Shown: one piece after another, positions 1 to 8,099 of the stretch
Layout of the letters: each line of letters starts with the position of its first letter
Position numbering within the stretch: position 1 is the stretch's first letter
Source of the DNA: Micromonospora coerulea
GTDB taxonomy: Bacteria; Actinomycetota; Actinomycetes; Mycobacteriales; Micromonosporaceae
Direction: 5' to 3'
DNA: 64,000 bases
Assembly: GCF_016598485.1 (NCBI RefSeq)
Contig: NZ_JAEMUW010000023.1
Coordinates: 1 to 64,000 of the forward strand
The notes under the pieces: generated by a model
What the model saw: the letters and a program-made list of their open reading frames with translations, nothing else
Databases searched by the model: none
What the model was told of the DNA's origin: nothing
Position numbers and translations under genes: made by a program

Positions 1-520
1 CGGAAGCCCTACCCAAGTAGGACCCGTCCGGGGCAACCTCTCCAACTTACTCGGTCCGACCTTCGCCGTCAACCTCGTGTCCGAGGTGATCAACTCGATT
101 CGGTCCGATCCACGCCGACGCACGCCGTACCCGGCGGTCGTTTCTGTCGTGGGAAGCGGCAGACCGGCCGATCGCCGCTCTCGCGGCCACCCGCCCGGCT
201 CCCTGCCGGCCTTTGAACCCTACCCGGTCGGCTTCGCGTCCGCAACCCCGTTGTCCTTGGAGTTGCTCGCCCCGCCCGGTCCAGGCTCGTACCGGATTAC
301 AACCCGGCAGACCCTGGGGCCATTCCCGCGGTTCCGGCCTCTGGACTTTCGCCCGTTTCGTCCGTTCCCCGCTGACAGAGAGAAAGTTACGTGAACGGCC
401 GGGAGATGGCAAATCAGCGAACCTGAGTGGATCTTCATGGCGGCGCCGGGGAGCCGTCCGACCGTGGACAACGCCAGCGGAAGGGGCCATCGGCGGGCGG
501 GCCGTGCCAGAGTGTCTGTC
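1..520. other. No recognisable gene
   Basis: Open frames exist on both strands, but none has a recognisable protein sequence, domain or convincing ribosome binding site; the translations are rich in Arg, Pro and Gly as expected from chance frames in GC-rich DNA. The segment probably holds the promoter region of the small membrane-protein gene that starts at 521. Confidence 0.5.
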
Positions 521-748
521 ATGGCTGACGTCTCCCGCGTCCCGGCGGCCCCGCTCGCCGAGGAGGCGCTGCTCGGGCTCCTGCTGCCGTTCTGGCAGCT
601 GGTCATCGGCGCGTTCGTACTCTTCGTCGTCGTGGTCTCGATCGGGCGGCTGGCCCGGCGGGGCGCCTCGCGGATGACGACCGCCCTGCTGGTCAGCGCC
701 GCGGCGATCGCCGGCTTCACCGTGCTCGGCGTGCTCCTCGAGAGCTGA
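521..748 (+). CDS. Small membrane protein, 75 aa
   Basis: The frame is open further upstream, but the ATG at 521 is preferred because the residues before it look non-coding. The product has a short acidic start, a hydrophobic helix at about residues 16-38 (LLLPFWQLVIGAFVLFVVVV), a basic loop (RLARRGASR) and a second hydrophobic helix at about 49-72. Two membrane passes with a short positive cytoplasmic loop are predicted. I do not recognise a family and assign no function. It ends a few bases before the convergent nitrilase gene. Confidence 0.55.
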   Translation: MADVSRVPAAPLAEEALLGLLLPFWQLVIGAFVLFVVVVSIGRLARRGASRMTTALLVSAAAIAGFTVLGVLLES

Positions 749-754
749 TCGCCC

Positions 755-1552
755 TCAGAGCCGCCGGTTCGCGAGGCTTGGCAGCTCGGCCCGGATCGTG
801 CGCAACCGGTCCAGGTCCAGGTCGGTGACGGCGAGTCCCGGCCCGTCCGGCACCTGGCTCAGCACCGTCCCCCACGGGTCCACCACCATGCTTCGCCCGA
901 AGCAGGTGCGCCCTGGCTCGTGGTCGCCGATCTGGCCCGCAGCTGCCACGAAACACTGGTTTTCGATCGCTCGTGCGCGCAGCAGGACCTCCCAGTGGTC
1001 CCGCCCGGTGTGCGCCATGAACGCCGCGGGCACGACCAGCAGCTGCGCCCCGCCCTCGCCGGCGAGCTGCCGGTACAGCTCCGGGAAGCGGAGGTCGTAG
1101 CAGATCGAGAGGCCGACGCGCAGGCCCTCCACGTCGACCACCACGGGCTGCTCCCCCGGCGCCACCGTCGCCGACTCCAGGTACGACACCCGCCCCGGGA
1201 TCTCCACGTCGTACAGGTGGATCTTGCGGTAGCTCGCGGCGAGAGCGCCCGTCCGGTCGAAGACCAGCGAGGTGTTCCAGGTGTGCTCGGAATCGGGGCC
1301 CACCTCGTGGAAGGAGCCGGCGATCACCCAGATGCCGAGGCGGCGGGCCACGCCGGCGAAGAACCTCCCCACCACGCCGTCCACCGACTCGGGCTCCGGC
1401 ATTCCCTTGGCGGGGCCGAGGTAGTCGACGTACTCGGGGAGGACGGCGAGGTCGGCCCCGGCCGCCGCGGCCCGGACCAGCAGGGCCTCGGCCGCGGCGA
1501 GGTTCGCCGCCCGGTCGTCGCGGGCGTTGAGCTGGCAGACGGCGGCGCGCAT
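755..1552 (-). CDS. Nitrilase-superfamily carbon-nitrogen hydrolase (Nit-type amidase)
   Basis: This 265-aa protein has the usual length and the three catalytic motifs of the nitrilase superfamily: Glu in LPEYVD (residue 40), Lys in YRKIHLYD and Cys in SICYDLRFPELYR. The closest described subgroup is Nit1/Nit2, which hydrolyses deaminated glutathione or omega-amides such as 2-oxoglutaramate; the exact substrate cannot be read from the sequence. It has no signal peptide, so it is probably cytosolic. The start MRAAVCQL matches the family's usual N-terminal strand. The frameshifted EamA exporter lies just upstream on the same strand and may share the transcript. Confidence 0.85.
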   Translation of the reverse strand: MRAAVCQLNARDDRAANLAAAEALLVRAAAAGADLAVLPEYVDYLGPAKGMPEPESVDGVVGRFFAGVARRLGIWVIAGSFHEVGPDSEHTWNTSLVFDRTGALAASYRKIHLYDVEIPGRVSYLESATVAPGEQPVVVDVEGLRVGLSICYDLRFPELYRQLAGEGGAQLLVVPAAFMAHTGRDHWEVLLRARAIENQCFVAAAGQIGDHEPGRTCFGRSMVVDPWGTVLSQVPDGPGLAVTDLDLDRLRTIRAELPSLANRRL

Positions 1553-1592
1553 GGGGATCAGCGTACGGGCGGGCGGTGGCCGACGACAGGGC

Positions 1593-2425
1593 TCACAGGC
1601 TCGCCAGGACCAACGCCCCGGCCGCGAATCCCAGTCCGGCGATCTGCGCCGGTCGGAGGCGCTCCCGGTCCACGGCGAGGGCCAGGAGCACGGTGCTCGC
1701 CGGGTAGAGCGCGGCGATCGCGGCGACGATGCTGAGGTGGCCCCGACTCGCCGCCGCCAGGTAGAGCGCGTTCGCCGCGGAGTCCAGCAGGCCGGCCGCC
1801 GTGGCCCAGCCGAGCACCCGCGGGCCGAGCCGCAGGCTCACCCCGGTCCGCGCGGCGAGTGCCAGCCCGAAGCCGATCGAGCTGACCCGGACGGCCAACA
1901 CCGGCCACATGCCGGCCCCCTCGTCGGCTTGACCGAGGAGGGCGAAGAAGACGCCGAAGAGCGCGCCTGCGGCGAGCGCCGCTCCCACCACCCGCGGCGA
2001 CACCGCTCCCGAGATCCCGCCCTCACCGAGGCTCACCAGGGCGATGGCCAGCACCGCGAGGCCGGCGCCGCTGAGTGCGAGGGTGCCAGGCGAATGAGCG
2101 GTGAGCAACCCGGCGACGATCGGCACCAGGGCGGCGGTGATGGCGGTGACGGGCGCGACGACCGCCATCATCCCGCCGGCTAGGGCCCGGTAGAGCAACA
2201 CCACTCCGGCGGCGCCGGCCACGCCGGGAACAGGCCCCAGGCCAGGTCGACGGGACGGGGCGTGCCGGGAACCACGAGCACGAGCGCGAGCAGCAGGGGA
2301 ACGCTCAACAGCTGCGACACCACCGTGACGGCGACCGGGTCAGCACGCCGGGATGCCTTGCCACCGGAAAAGTCGGCCGTGCCGAACGCGACCGCGGACA
2401 CCGCAGCGAGCACAATGGGGAACAT
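1593..2425 (-). pseudogene. EamA/DMT-family exporter, interrupted by a one-base frameshift
   Basis: The N-terminal part (from ATG 2425, MFPIVLAAVSAVAFGTADF) and the C-terminal part (from about 2222 down to 1593) lie in different frames, yet join into one ten-helix drug/metabolite transporter of normal length (about 277 aa). Adding one C near 2224-2228 (one G on the coding strand, giving TTCCCGGGCG) restores the continuous reading LFPGVAGAAGVVLLYRALAGG. EamA proteins are inner-membrane exporters or permeases of small metabolites. It is divergent from an XRE/cupin regulator, a common pairing in which the regulator controls the exporter. It may be a true pseudogene or a sequencing error. Confidence 0.8.
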
Positions 2426-2466
2426 CGGAATGTCGTATCACAATATTGACCGCGAAGGGTAGTGTG
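2426..2466. promoter_or_regulatory. Divergent promoter region with palindrome CAATATTG
   Basis: The 41 bases between the divergent exporter and XRE/cupin genes are unusually AT-rich for this genome. They contain the perfect 8-bp palindrome CAATATTG at 2441-2448, next to a TATCACAAT stretch that could serve as a -10 region. Such a short shared region is a natural place for autoregulation by the adjacent XRE protein. The operator role is an inference. Confidence 0.4.
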
Positions 2467-3093
2467 ATGACCGACGCCGGAACCGCGCGGGTGAGCGCGG
2501 TAACCTCCGCCGTCGCGCGCCAGGTACACGAGCTGCGCGCCGCGCGGGGCTGGTCGTTCGAGGAGCTGGCCGGCCGATCCGGGGTCAGCAAGGGCATGCT
2601 CGTCCAGATCGAGAGCGCCCGGACCAACCCGAGCATCGCCACCCTCTGCCGGGTCGCGGACGCCTTCGGGGTCAACATCGCCCGCCTCCTCGAGCCGGCC
2701 GAGGAAACCACCGTGCGGCTCACCGCTGCCGGGGAGGCGCCGGTGCTGTGGCGGGGCGAGCAGGGCGGAAGCGCCCGACTGCTCAGCGGCCTCGGCGAGC
2801 CCGACCTCGTGGAACTCTGGGACTGGTGGCTGCACCCGGGCGAGACGCACCACTCCCCCGACCACCCCCGCGGCACCCGTGAGGTGCTGCACGTTCTCAG
2901 CGGGACGGCGACCGTCATGGTCGACGGGACCACGCACGAGGTACGGACCGGGGAGACGATCGAGTTCCACGCGGACCGCGAGCACGGCTACCGCAACACC
3001 GGTGACGAGCCGGCCCGGCTGGTGATGGTGGTGGTCACCCCGTCGGGCGAGTGGGACCGCCGGACCCGCTCACGCCGACCGCGCCCGGAGTGA
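2467..3093 (+). CDS. XRE-family regulator with C-terminal cupin domain
   Basis: This 208-aa protein has an N-terminal helix-turn-helix (about residues 15-70: VHELRAARGWSFEELAGRSGVSKGML, then IESARTNPSIATLCRVADAFG) and a C-terminal cupin (about 110-185), a family arrangement in which the cupin senses a small ligand. ATG 2467 was chosen over the longer frame because the upstream part reads through the intergenic region. The frameshifted EamA exporter is divergent, so the regulator probably controls it. The gene ends inside a strong hairpin shared with the convergent clpX. Confidence 0.85.
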   Translation: MTDAGTARVSAVTSAVARQVHELRAARGWSFEELAGRSGVSKGMLVQIESARTNPSIATLCRVADAFGVNIARLLEPAEETTVRLTAAGEAPVLWRGEQGGSARLLSGLGEPDLVELWDWWLHPGETHHSPDHPRGTREVLHVLSGTATVMVDGTTHEVRTGETIEFHADREHGYRNTGDEPARLVMVVVTPSGEWDRRTRSRRPRPE

Positions 3094-3109
3094 GCCCGGG
3101 CGCGGTCGG
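3075..3109. terminator. Bidirectional hairpin between convergent XRE gene and clpX
   Basis: A 14-bp perfect inverted repeat (CCGACCGCGCCCGG at 3075-3088 and its complement at 3096-3109) surrounds the XRE stop codon and lies just beyond the clpX stop. There is no T-run, which is usual for actinobacterial hairpin terminators. Confidence 0.7.
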
Positions 3110-3117
3110 TACGGAGT

Positions 3118-4413
3118 TCAGGCGGACTTCTCCTCGCGGTCCCGGCGAGCCCGGCGACCGGTGAACTCGCGGGGCACGATCGTCGGGTTGACGTTCTCCA
3201 GGACCACCTCGCGGGTGATCAGCACGCGGGCGGCATCCGGGTTGCTCGGCACCTCGTACATCACGGAGAGCAGGACCTCCTCCATGATCGCCCGAAGACC
3301 ACGGGCGCCGGTGCCGCGAAGCATGGCCTGGTCCGCGATGGCCTCCAGCGCCGGCTGCTCGAACTCCAGCTCGACGCCGTCGAGCTCGAACAGGCGCTGG
3401 TACTGCCGGACCAGCGCGTTGCGCGGCTCGGTGAGGATCCGCACCAGCGCGCTGCGGTCGAGGCTCCGCACGTTGGTGATCACCGGGAGCCGGCCGATGA
3501 ACTCGGGGATCAGCCCGAACTTCAGCATGTCCTCCGGCATGACCTGGCTGAAGATGTCGTCGGTCGACCGCTCGGAGACCGACCGCAGCCGGGCGCCGAA
3601 GCCGGTGCCACCGGAACCCGTCCGGGCCTCGATGATCTGGTCGAGCCCGGCGAAGGCGCCACCGCAGATGAACAGCACGTTGGTGGTGTCGATCTGGATG
3701 AACTCCTGGTGCGGGTGTTTGCGCCCGCCCTGCGGCGGCACGTTGGCCACCGTGCCCTCGAGCATCTTCAGCAGGGCCTGCTGGACGCCCTCGCCCGAGA
3801 CGTCCCGCGTGATCGACGGGTTCTCCGACTTGCGAGCGATCTTGTCGACCTCGTCGATGTAGATGATCCCGGTCTCGGCGCGCTTGATGTCGTAGTCCGC
3901 GGCCTGGATCAGCTTGAGGAGGATGTTCTCCACGTCCTCGCCGACGTAGCCCGCCTCGGTCAGCGCCGTGGCGTCGGCGATCGCGAACGGCACGTTGAGC
4001 ATCCGGGCGAGGGTCTGCGCCAGGTGGGTCTTGCCGCAGCCGGTCGGGCCGAGCAGGAGGATGTTCGACTTGGCCAGCTCGACGGCGTCGCTGCCGGAAC
4101 CCGGCGCGCCGGCCGCCTCGGCCTGGATCCGCTTGTAGTGGTTGTAGACCGCGACCGCGAGCGCCTTCTTGGCCTGGTCCTGGCCCACCACGTAGTTGTC
4201 GAGGAACTGGCAGATCTCCATCGGCTTGGGAAGCTCTTCCCACTTCACCTCGCCGGACTCGGCCAGCTCCTCCTCGATGATCTCGTTGCAGAGATCGATG
4301 CACTCGTCACAGATGTAGACCCCGGGGCCCGCGATCAACTTCTTGACCTGCTTCTGCGACTTGCCGCAGAAGGAGCACTTCAGTAGGTCGCCGCCGTCAC
4401 CGATCCGTGCCAC
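3118..4413 (-). CDS. clpX: ATP-dependent unfoldase ClpX
   Basis: ClpX is the AAA+ hexamer that recognises, unfolds and feeds proteins into ClpP. The 431-aa sequence has the N-terminal zinc-binding domain (Cys13, Cys16, Cys35, Cys38), Walker A GPTGCGKT (122-129), the pore loop GYVGED, Walker B IIYIDEVDK, a GFGA-type ClpP-docking loop, and the C-terminal small domain with the arginine sensor GTGARGLR. Length and domains are those of a complete actinobacterial ClpX. It follows clpP1 and clpP2 on the same strand, the standard actinobacterial order. A 208-bp gap containing an inverted repeat separates it from clpP2, so it may also have its own promoter. Confidence 0.98.
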   Translation of the reverse strand: MARIGDGGDLLKCSFCGKSQKQVKKLIAGPGVYICDECIDLCNEIIEEELAESGEVKWEELPKPMEICQFLDNYVVGQDQAKKALAVAVYNHYKRIQAEAAGAPGSGSDAVELAKSNILLLGPTGCGKTHLAQTLARMLNVPFAIADATALTEAGYVGEDVENILLKLIQAADYDIKRAETGIIYIDEVDKIARKSENPSITRDVSGEGVQQALLKMLEGTVANVPPQGGRKHPHQEFIQIDTTNVLFICGGAFAGLDQIIEARTGSGGTGFGARLRSVSERSTDDIFSQVMPEDMLKFGLIPEFIGRLPVITNVRSLDRSALVRILTEPRNALVRQYQRLFELDGVELEFEQPALEAIADQAMLRGTGARGLRAIMEEVLLSVMYEVPSNPDAARVLITREVVLENVNPTIVPREFTGRRARRDREEKSA

Positions 4414-4572
4414 CTACGTTCTCCCTGCACTCGTCGGCCGGAACGCCGGCCCTGACCTGCGGGCGCCGGGCGCCCGTCCGTCTGTTCCCCGCCGGTCCGA
4501 CCCAGCGAAGCGGTACAGACCCGACGTTACCCGCTGGCGGAGGTTTCTCCGACCCCCAAAACGGGTGTGTCA

Positions 4573-4607
4573 GAGGTCGGCCGGGAACTCAATCCACGGC
4601 CGACCTC
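4573..4607 (-). terminator. Inverted repeat between clpP2 and clpX
   Basis: A perfect 11-bp inverted repeat (GAGGTCGGCCG at 4573-4583, complement at 4597-4607) starts 15 bases after the clpP2 stop. It could end or weaken clpP1P2 transcription before clpX, which would allow separate expression of the peptidase and the unfoldase. The role is inferred from position only. Confidence 0.55.
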
Positions 4608-4621
4608 CGACCCGGTGGTGC

Positions 4622-5284
4622 TCAGCTGCTGGCGTGCGCCGCCAGCAGGCCCTTCTTGCGGCTGGTGAGGATCGTGTCGACCAGCCCGTACTCCTTGGAC
4701 TCCTCGGCCGTCATGATCTTGTCACGGTCGATGTCCTTGCGAACCTGCTCGATCGGGCGGTTGCAGTGCCGGGAGAGCATGTCCTCCAGCTGGGTCCGCA
4801 TCCGCAGGATCTCCCGCGCCTGGATCTCGATGTCCGAGCCCTGACCGTAGCCGCCCTCGGTGGCCGGCTGGTGGATGATGATCCGGGAGTTGGGCAGCGC
4901 CATCCGCTTGCCCGGCGTGCCGGCGGAGAGCAGCACCGCTGCCGCGCTGGCTGCCTGGCCCAGGCAGACGGTCTGGATGTCCGGCCGGACGTACTGCATG
5001 GTGTCGTAGATCGCCGTCATCGCGGTGAACGAACCACCCGGCGAGTTGATGTACATGATGATGTCGCGGTCCGGGTCGGTGCCCTCGAGCGTCAGCAGCT
5101 GGGCCATCACGTCGTTGGCCGACGCGTCGTCCACCTGCACACCGAGGAAGATGATCCGGTCCTCGAAGAGCTTGTTGTACGGGTTCGACTCCTTGACCCC
5201 GTACGACGTGCGCTCCACGAACGAGGGCAGCACGTAACGGTTGTGCACGGCCGCGAACTGGGGCGGCAGGCTCAGATCGGTCAT
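4622..5284 (-). CDS. clpP2: ClpP protease subunit 2
   Basis: This 220-aa serine peptidase subunit matches the actinobacterial ClpP2 type (KESNPYNKLFEDRIIFLGVQVDDASAND near the N-terminus). Catalytic Ser113 is in GQAASAAA and His138 in IIIHQPA; the Asp lies in the conserved KDIDRDK segment. In mycobacteria, ClpP1 and ClpP2 form mixed double rings that work with ClpX or ClpC; the same is expected here. The ATG at 5284 follows a GAGCTGAC-type ribosome binding site and lies 10 bases after the clpP1 stop, so the two are co-translated. Confidence 0.96.
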   Translation of the reverse strand: MTDLSLPPQFAAVHNRYVLPSFVERTSYGVKESNPYNKLFEDRIIFLGVQVDDASANDVMAQLLTLEGTDPDRDIIMYINSPGGSFTAMTAIYDTMQYVRPDIQTVCLGQAASAAAVLLSAGTPGKRMALPNSRIIIHQPATEGGYGQGSDIEIQAREILRMRTQLEDMLSRHCNRPIEQVRKDIDRDKIMTAEESKEYGLVDTILTSRKKGLLAAHASS

Positions 5285-5294
5285 CGTCAGCTCC

Positions 5295-5936
5295 TCAGCT
5301 CAGGGTCCCGGCGCCATCCGGAACCTGGGCGGCCCCGATGATCACCTTGTCGATGAAGCCGTAGTCCATGGCCTCCTGGGCGGTGAACCAGCGGTCCCGG
5401 TCCGAGTCCGCCTCGATCTGCGCCTGGCTCTGGCCGGTGTGGTGCGCGACCCGCTCCTGGAACATGCGCTTCGTGTAGAGCATCTGCTCGGCCTGGATCG
5501 CGATGTCCGACGCGGTGCCGCCAAGGCCACCGGACGGCTGGTGCATCATGATCCGCGCGTGCGGGAGGGCGTACCGCTTGCCCTTGGTGCCCGCGCAGAG
5601 CAGCAGCTGCCCCATCGAGGCCGCCATGCCCATCGCCACGGTCGACACGTCGTTGTCGATGAACTGCATGGTGTCGTAGATCGCCATGCCGGAGTAGACC
5701 GAGCCACCCGGCGAGTTGATCCAGAGGTTGATGTCGCGGTCCGGGTCCTCCGCCGCGAGCAGCAGCAGCTGCGCGCAGATGCGGTTGGCGACCTGGTCGG
5801 TCACCTCGCTGCCCAGGAAGATGATCCGCTCCTTGAGCAACCGGTTGTAGACCGAGTCGTCGAGGTTGCCAATGGTGTCGCCACCGCGGGCCTCGATCGC
5901 CCGAAGCGGCTTCGCTGGGATGTGCATGTCGGTCAT
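5295..5936 (-). CDS. clpP1: ClpP protease subunit 1
   Basis: This 213-aa ClpP subunit matches the ClpP1 type of actinobacteria (RIIFLGSEV, WINSPGGSVYSGMAIYDTM). The triad is Ser107 in GMAASMGQ, His132 in IMMHQPSGG and Asp177 in EADSDRDRW. The short N-terminal segment before DDSVYNRLL is the usual propeptide region. It sits between tig and clpP2, the conserved order of the trigger factor/Clp gene group, and probably heads the clpP1-clpP2 transcript because a strong hairpin follows tig. Confidence 0.96.
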   Translation of the reverse strand: MTDMHIPAKPLRAIEARGGDTIGNLDDSVYNRLLKERIIFLGSEVTDQVANRICAQLLLLAAEDPDRDINLWINSPGGSVYSGMAIYDTMQFIDNDVSTVAMGMAASMGQLLLCAGTKGKRYALPHARIMMHQPSGGLGGTASDIAIQAEQMLYTKRMFQERVAHHTGQSQAQIEADSDRDRWFTAQEAMDYGFIDKVIIGAAQVPDGAGTLS

Positions 5937-6062
5937 GGCAGCCCTTCGCTCTCCGTACCGTCCTACCCGACACTAACCGCTCAGCCGGGGGGCGTACTCC
6001 CGGTCGGGGCACTGTTCGCTCTCAGCGCAGTTGGCCGACAGCCGTACCCCGGAAAGGGTTTC

Positions 6063-6097
6063 GGCCGCCGCCCACCGCGAAGCGGCGGACGGCGGCC
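6063..6097 (-). terminator. Hairpin terminator after tig
   Basis: GGCCGCCG...ACCGC at 6063-6078 pairs with GCGGCGG...CGGCGGCC at 6082-6097 with a GAA loop. It lies just beyond the tig stop and before the clpP1 promoter region, so it should end the tig transcript. Confidence 0.65.
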
Positions 6098-6108
6098 AAC
6101 CCGGATGA

Positions 6109-7455
6109 TCAGTGCTGGTGGTCGTGCTCGGCCTCGTTCTGGGCGCGCAGCGCGTCGAGGGTGACCTCGTTGCCGGCCGAGTCCTTGATCTTGATCTTCT
6201 CCATCACCGAGGCGAGCGCCTTGCCGCGGCGGACGTCGCCGAAGACGGCCGTGGCGGCGCCGGAGCGGACCAGCTGGTCGTAGTACTGCTGCGGGGCCAT
6301 GCCGGCGCGCTGGGCGCGGTGCACGATCTCGTGGCCGAACTCGTCGTCGGAGACCTGCACGTCGTCGGCGTCGGCGAGGGTGTCCAGCAGAAGCTGGATC
6401 TTGACCCCGTCGGTCGCCGCCTCGGTCAGCTCGGCGTCGATCTGCTCCTCGGTCTTCTCCTCGGCGGCGAGGTACTCCTCCAGGGAGGCCCCGATCCGCT
6501 CGAGCTGGTCGACCATGGCGGCCTTGCGGCTCTCGACCTCCTCGCGGACGACACCCTCCGGGGCCGGCACCTCGGCGGCGGCGACCATCTGCTCGAGGGC
6601 CTTGTCGCGGGCGGCGTAGATCTGCTCGACCTGCTTGCCCCGCATGACCCGCTCACGCAGGTCGTTGCGCAGCTCCTCGATGGTGTCGAACTCGCTCGCC
6701 ATCTGGGCGAAGTCGTCGTCCAGCTCCGGCAGCTCCTTCTCCTTGACCGTGCGCACGGTCACCGCGACCTCGGCGTCCCGGCCGGCGAAGTCGCCGCCCA
6801 CGAGCTGCGTGGAGAAGGTGGTGCTGTCGCCGGCGGCGAGGCCGACCACGGCCTCGTCCAGGCCCGGCAGGAGCTGCTTGCTGCCGACCTCGTGCGAGAT
6901 GTTGCTCGCCGAGCCGCCGGGCACGTCCTCGCCGTCGACGGTGGCGTTCAGGTCGATCTGGACGTAGTCGCCCTCCTGGGCGGCACGCTCCACGGTCTTC
7001 AGCGTGGCGAACCGCTCCCGCAGGCCCTTGACCTGCTCGTCGATCTCGCTGTCGTCGACCTGGATCTCGTCCACGGTCACCTCGATGGTGGCCGGGTCCG
7101 GCAGGGTGATCTCCGGGCGGACGTCCACCTCGGCGGTGAAGTTCAGCGAGTCACCGTCGTTGAACTCGGTGATCTCGACCTCCGGGCGGCCGAGCGTCTT
7201 CAGGTCGTGCTCGCGGACCGCGGCGAGGATGTTCTGCGGGATGGCCTCCTGCACCGCCTCGTTGAGGACGGTGCCCCGGCCCACCCGCTGGTCGATCACG
7301 GCGGTAGGCACCTTGCCCCGGCGGAAGCCGGGCACCTGCACCTGCGAACCGATCTCCCGGTACGCCTTCCTGAGGCTCGGCTCGAGCTCGACGAACGGCA
7401 CCTCGATGGCGAGCCGCACGCGCGTCGGGCTCAGAGTCTCGACGGTGCTCTTCAC
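6109..7455 (-). CDS. tig: Trigger factor (ribosome-bound chaperone)
   Basis: Trigger factor binds the ribosome exit and helps new chains fold. The 448-aa protein has the N-terminal ribosome-binding domain with the signature GFRRGKVP (about residues 43-50), a central FKBP-like domain (about 155-240, GDYVQIDLNATVDG) and the helical C-terminal arms. The C-terminus ends in a histidine-rich tail EHDHQH, seen in some family members. The start MKSTVETLSPTRVRLAIEVPF is the canonical actinobacterial N-terminus. It lies upstream of clpP1, as in most actinobacteria. Confidence 0.97.
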   Translation of the reverse strand: MKSTVETLSPTRVRLAIEVPFVELEPSLRKAYREIGSQVQVPGFRRGKVPTAVIDQRVGRGTVLNEAVQEAIPQNILAAVREHDLKTLGRPEVEITEFNDGDSLNFTAEVDVRPEITLPDPATIEVTVDEIQVDDSEIDEQVKGLRERFATLKTVERAAQEGDYVQIDLNATVDGEDVPGGSASNISHEVGSKQLLPGLDEAVVGLAAGDSTTFSTQLVGGDFAGRDAEVAVTVRTVKEKELPELDDDFAQMASEFDTIEELRNDLRERVMRGKQVEQIYAARDKALEQMVAAAEVPAPEGVVREEVESRKAAMVDQLERIGASLEEYLAAEEKTEEQIDAELTEAATDGVKIQLLLDTLADADDVQVSDDEFGHEIVHRAQRAGMAPQQYYDQLVRSGAATAVFGDVRRGKALASVMEKIKIKDSAGNEVTLDALRAQNEAEHDHQH

Positions 7456-7599
7456 AGGCGTACTCCTTGACGGATCTCAGTTGATTCTGGGCGTGATTGC
7501 GCGCATCGAGTGTAGGCGAGCCGGGCTGCTGCTTTGGCAGCGCCCGGGTACCGCGCGGAAAAATCGGCGGTTCCCGGGCGACCCGGCCGCGAACGACAG

Positions 7600-7673
7600 T
7601 CGGGGTGGCGGGATTTGAACCCACGGCCCCTCGCTCCCAAAGCGAGTGCGCTACCAAGCTGCGCCACACCCCG
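7600..7673 (-). tRNA. tRNA-Pro(TGG)
   Basis: A full cloverleaf can be folded on the minus strand: acceptor CGGGGTG/CACCCCG, anticodon stem CTCGC/GCGAG with loop TTTGGGA giving anticodon TGG, and T arm with GGTTCAAATCC. The 3' CCA is not encoded. It lies upstream of tig. Confidence 0.95.
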
Positions 7674-7939
7674 TGGCGACGAGAAGTGTATGCCGTCCGC
7701 GCCCACCGGACGTCCCCGGGCCGCCGACCCGCCGCGTCCCCCTTTCGCCCGCCAACCCGTCGGCACCGGTCGCTGGGCGACGGCTTCCGGGAATGTGGCG
7801 GCGGCCGTACGGCCGGAAGGTCACCACGTCCGCGAGGTGGAGCGGATCCTCGGGCCGTGGGTGGCACGGCGGTATGTGGCTGCACGTCCGAAGCCGGCAT
7901 TGGGTACGCTGTCGGCGCGCCCTGGAAGCTGGGGCGCCC

Positions 7940-8013
7940 GCGGGCGTAGCTCAATGGCAGAGCTTCAGTCTTCCAAACTGACGGTGCGGGTTCGATTCCC
8001 GTCGCCCGCTCCA
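7940..8013 (+). tRNA. tRNA-Gly(TCC), host of the integrated element
   Basis: The acceptor GCGGGCG/CGCCCGC, the anticodon loop CTTCCAA (anticodon TCC) and the T arm GGTTCGATTCC form a normal cloverleaf, and TCCA follows, so CCA is encoded. The last 44 bases, from the anticodon loop through CCA, form all but the final base of the 45-bp repeat found again at 22023-22067. The tRNA is therefore left intact by integration. Confidence 0.96.
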
Positions 8014-8014
8014 C
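7970..8014 (+). repeat. attL core (45-bp direct repeat, tRNA-Gly 3' end)
   Basis: The bases from CTTCCAAACTG in the anticodon loop to CTCCAC just beyond the tRNA recur identically at 22023-22067. Anticodon-loop-to-3'-end cores are typical for tyrosine integrases that target tRNA genes. The repeat ends where the two copies diverge (A at 8015, G at 22068). Confidence 0.93.
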
Positions 8015-8099
8015 AGCTCCACAGCAGGTCAGAGGCTCGCACAGCGATCACCACCCCCGGCCCGAAGATCGCAAACAGAGATCATCTCTCACGGTTTTC

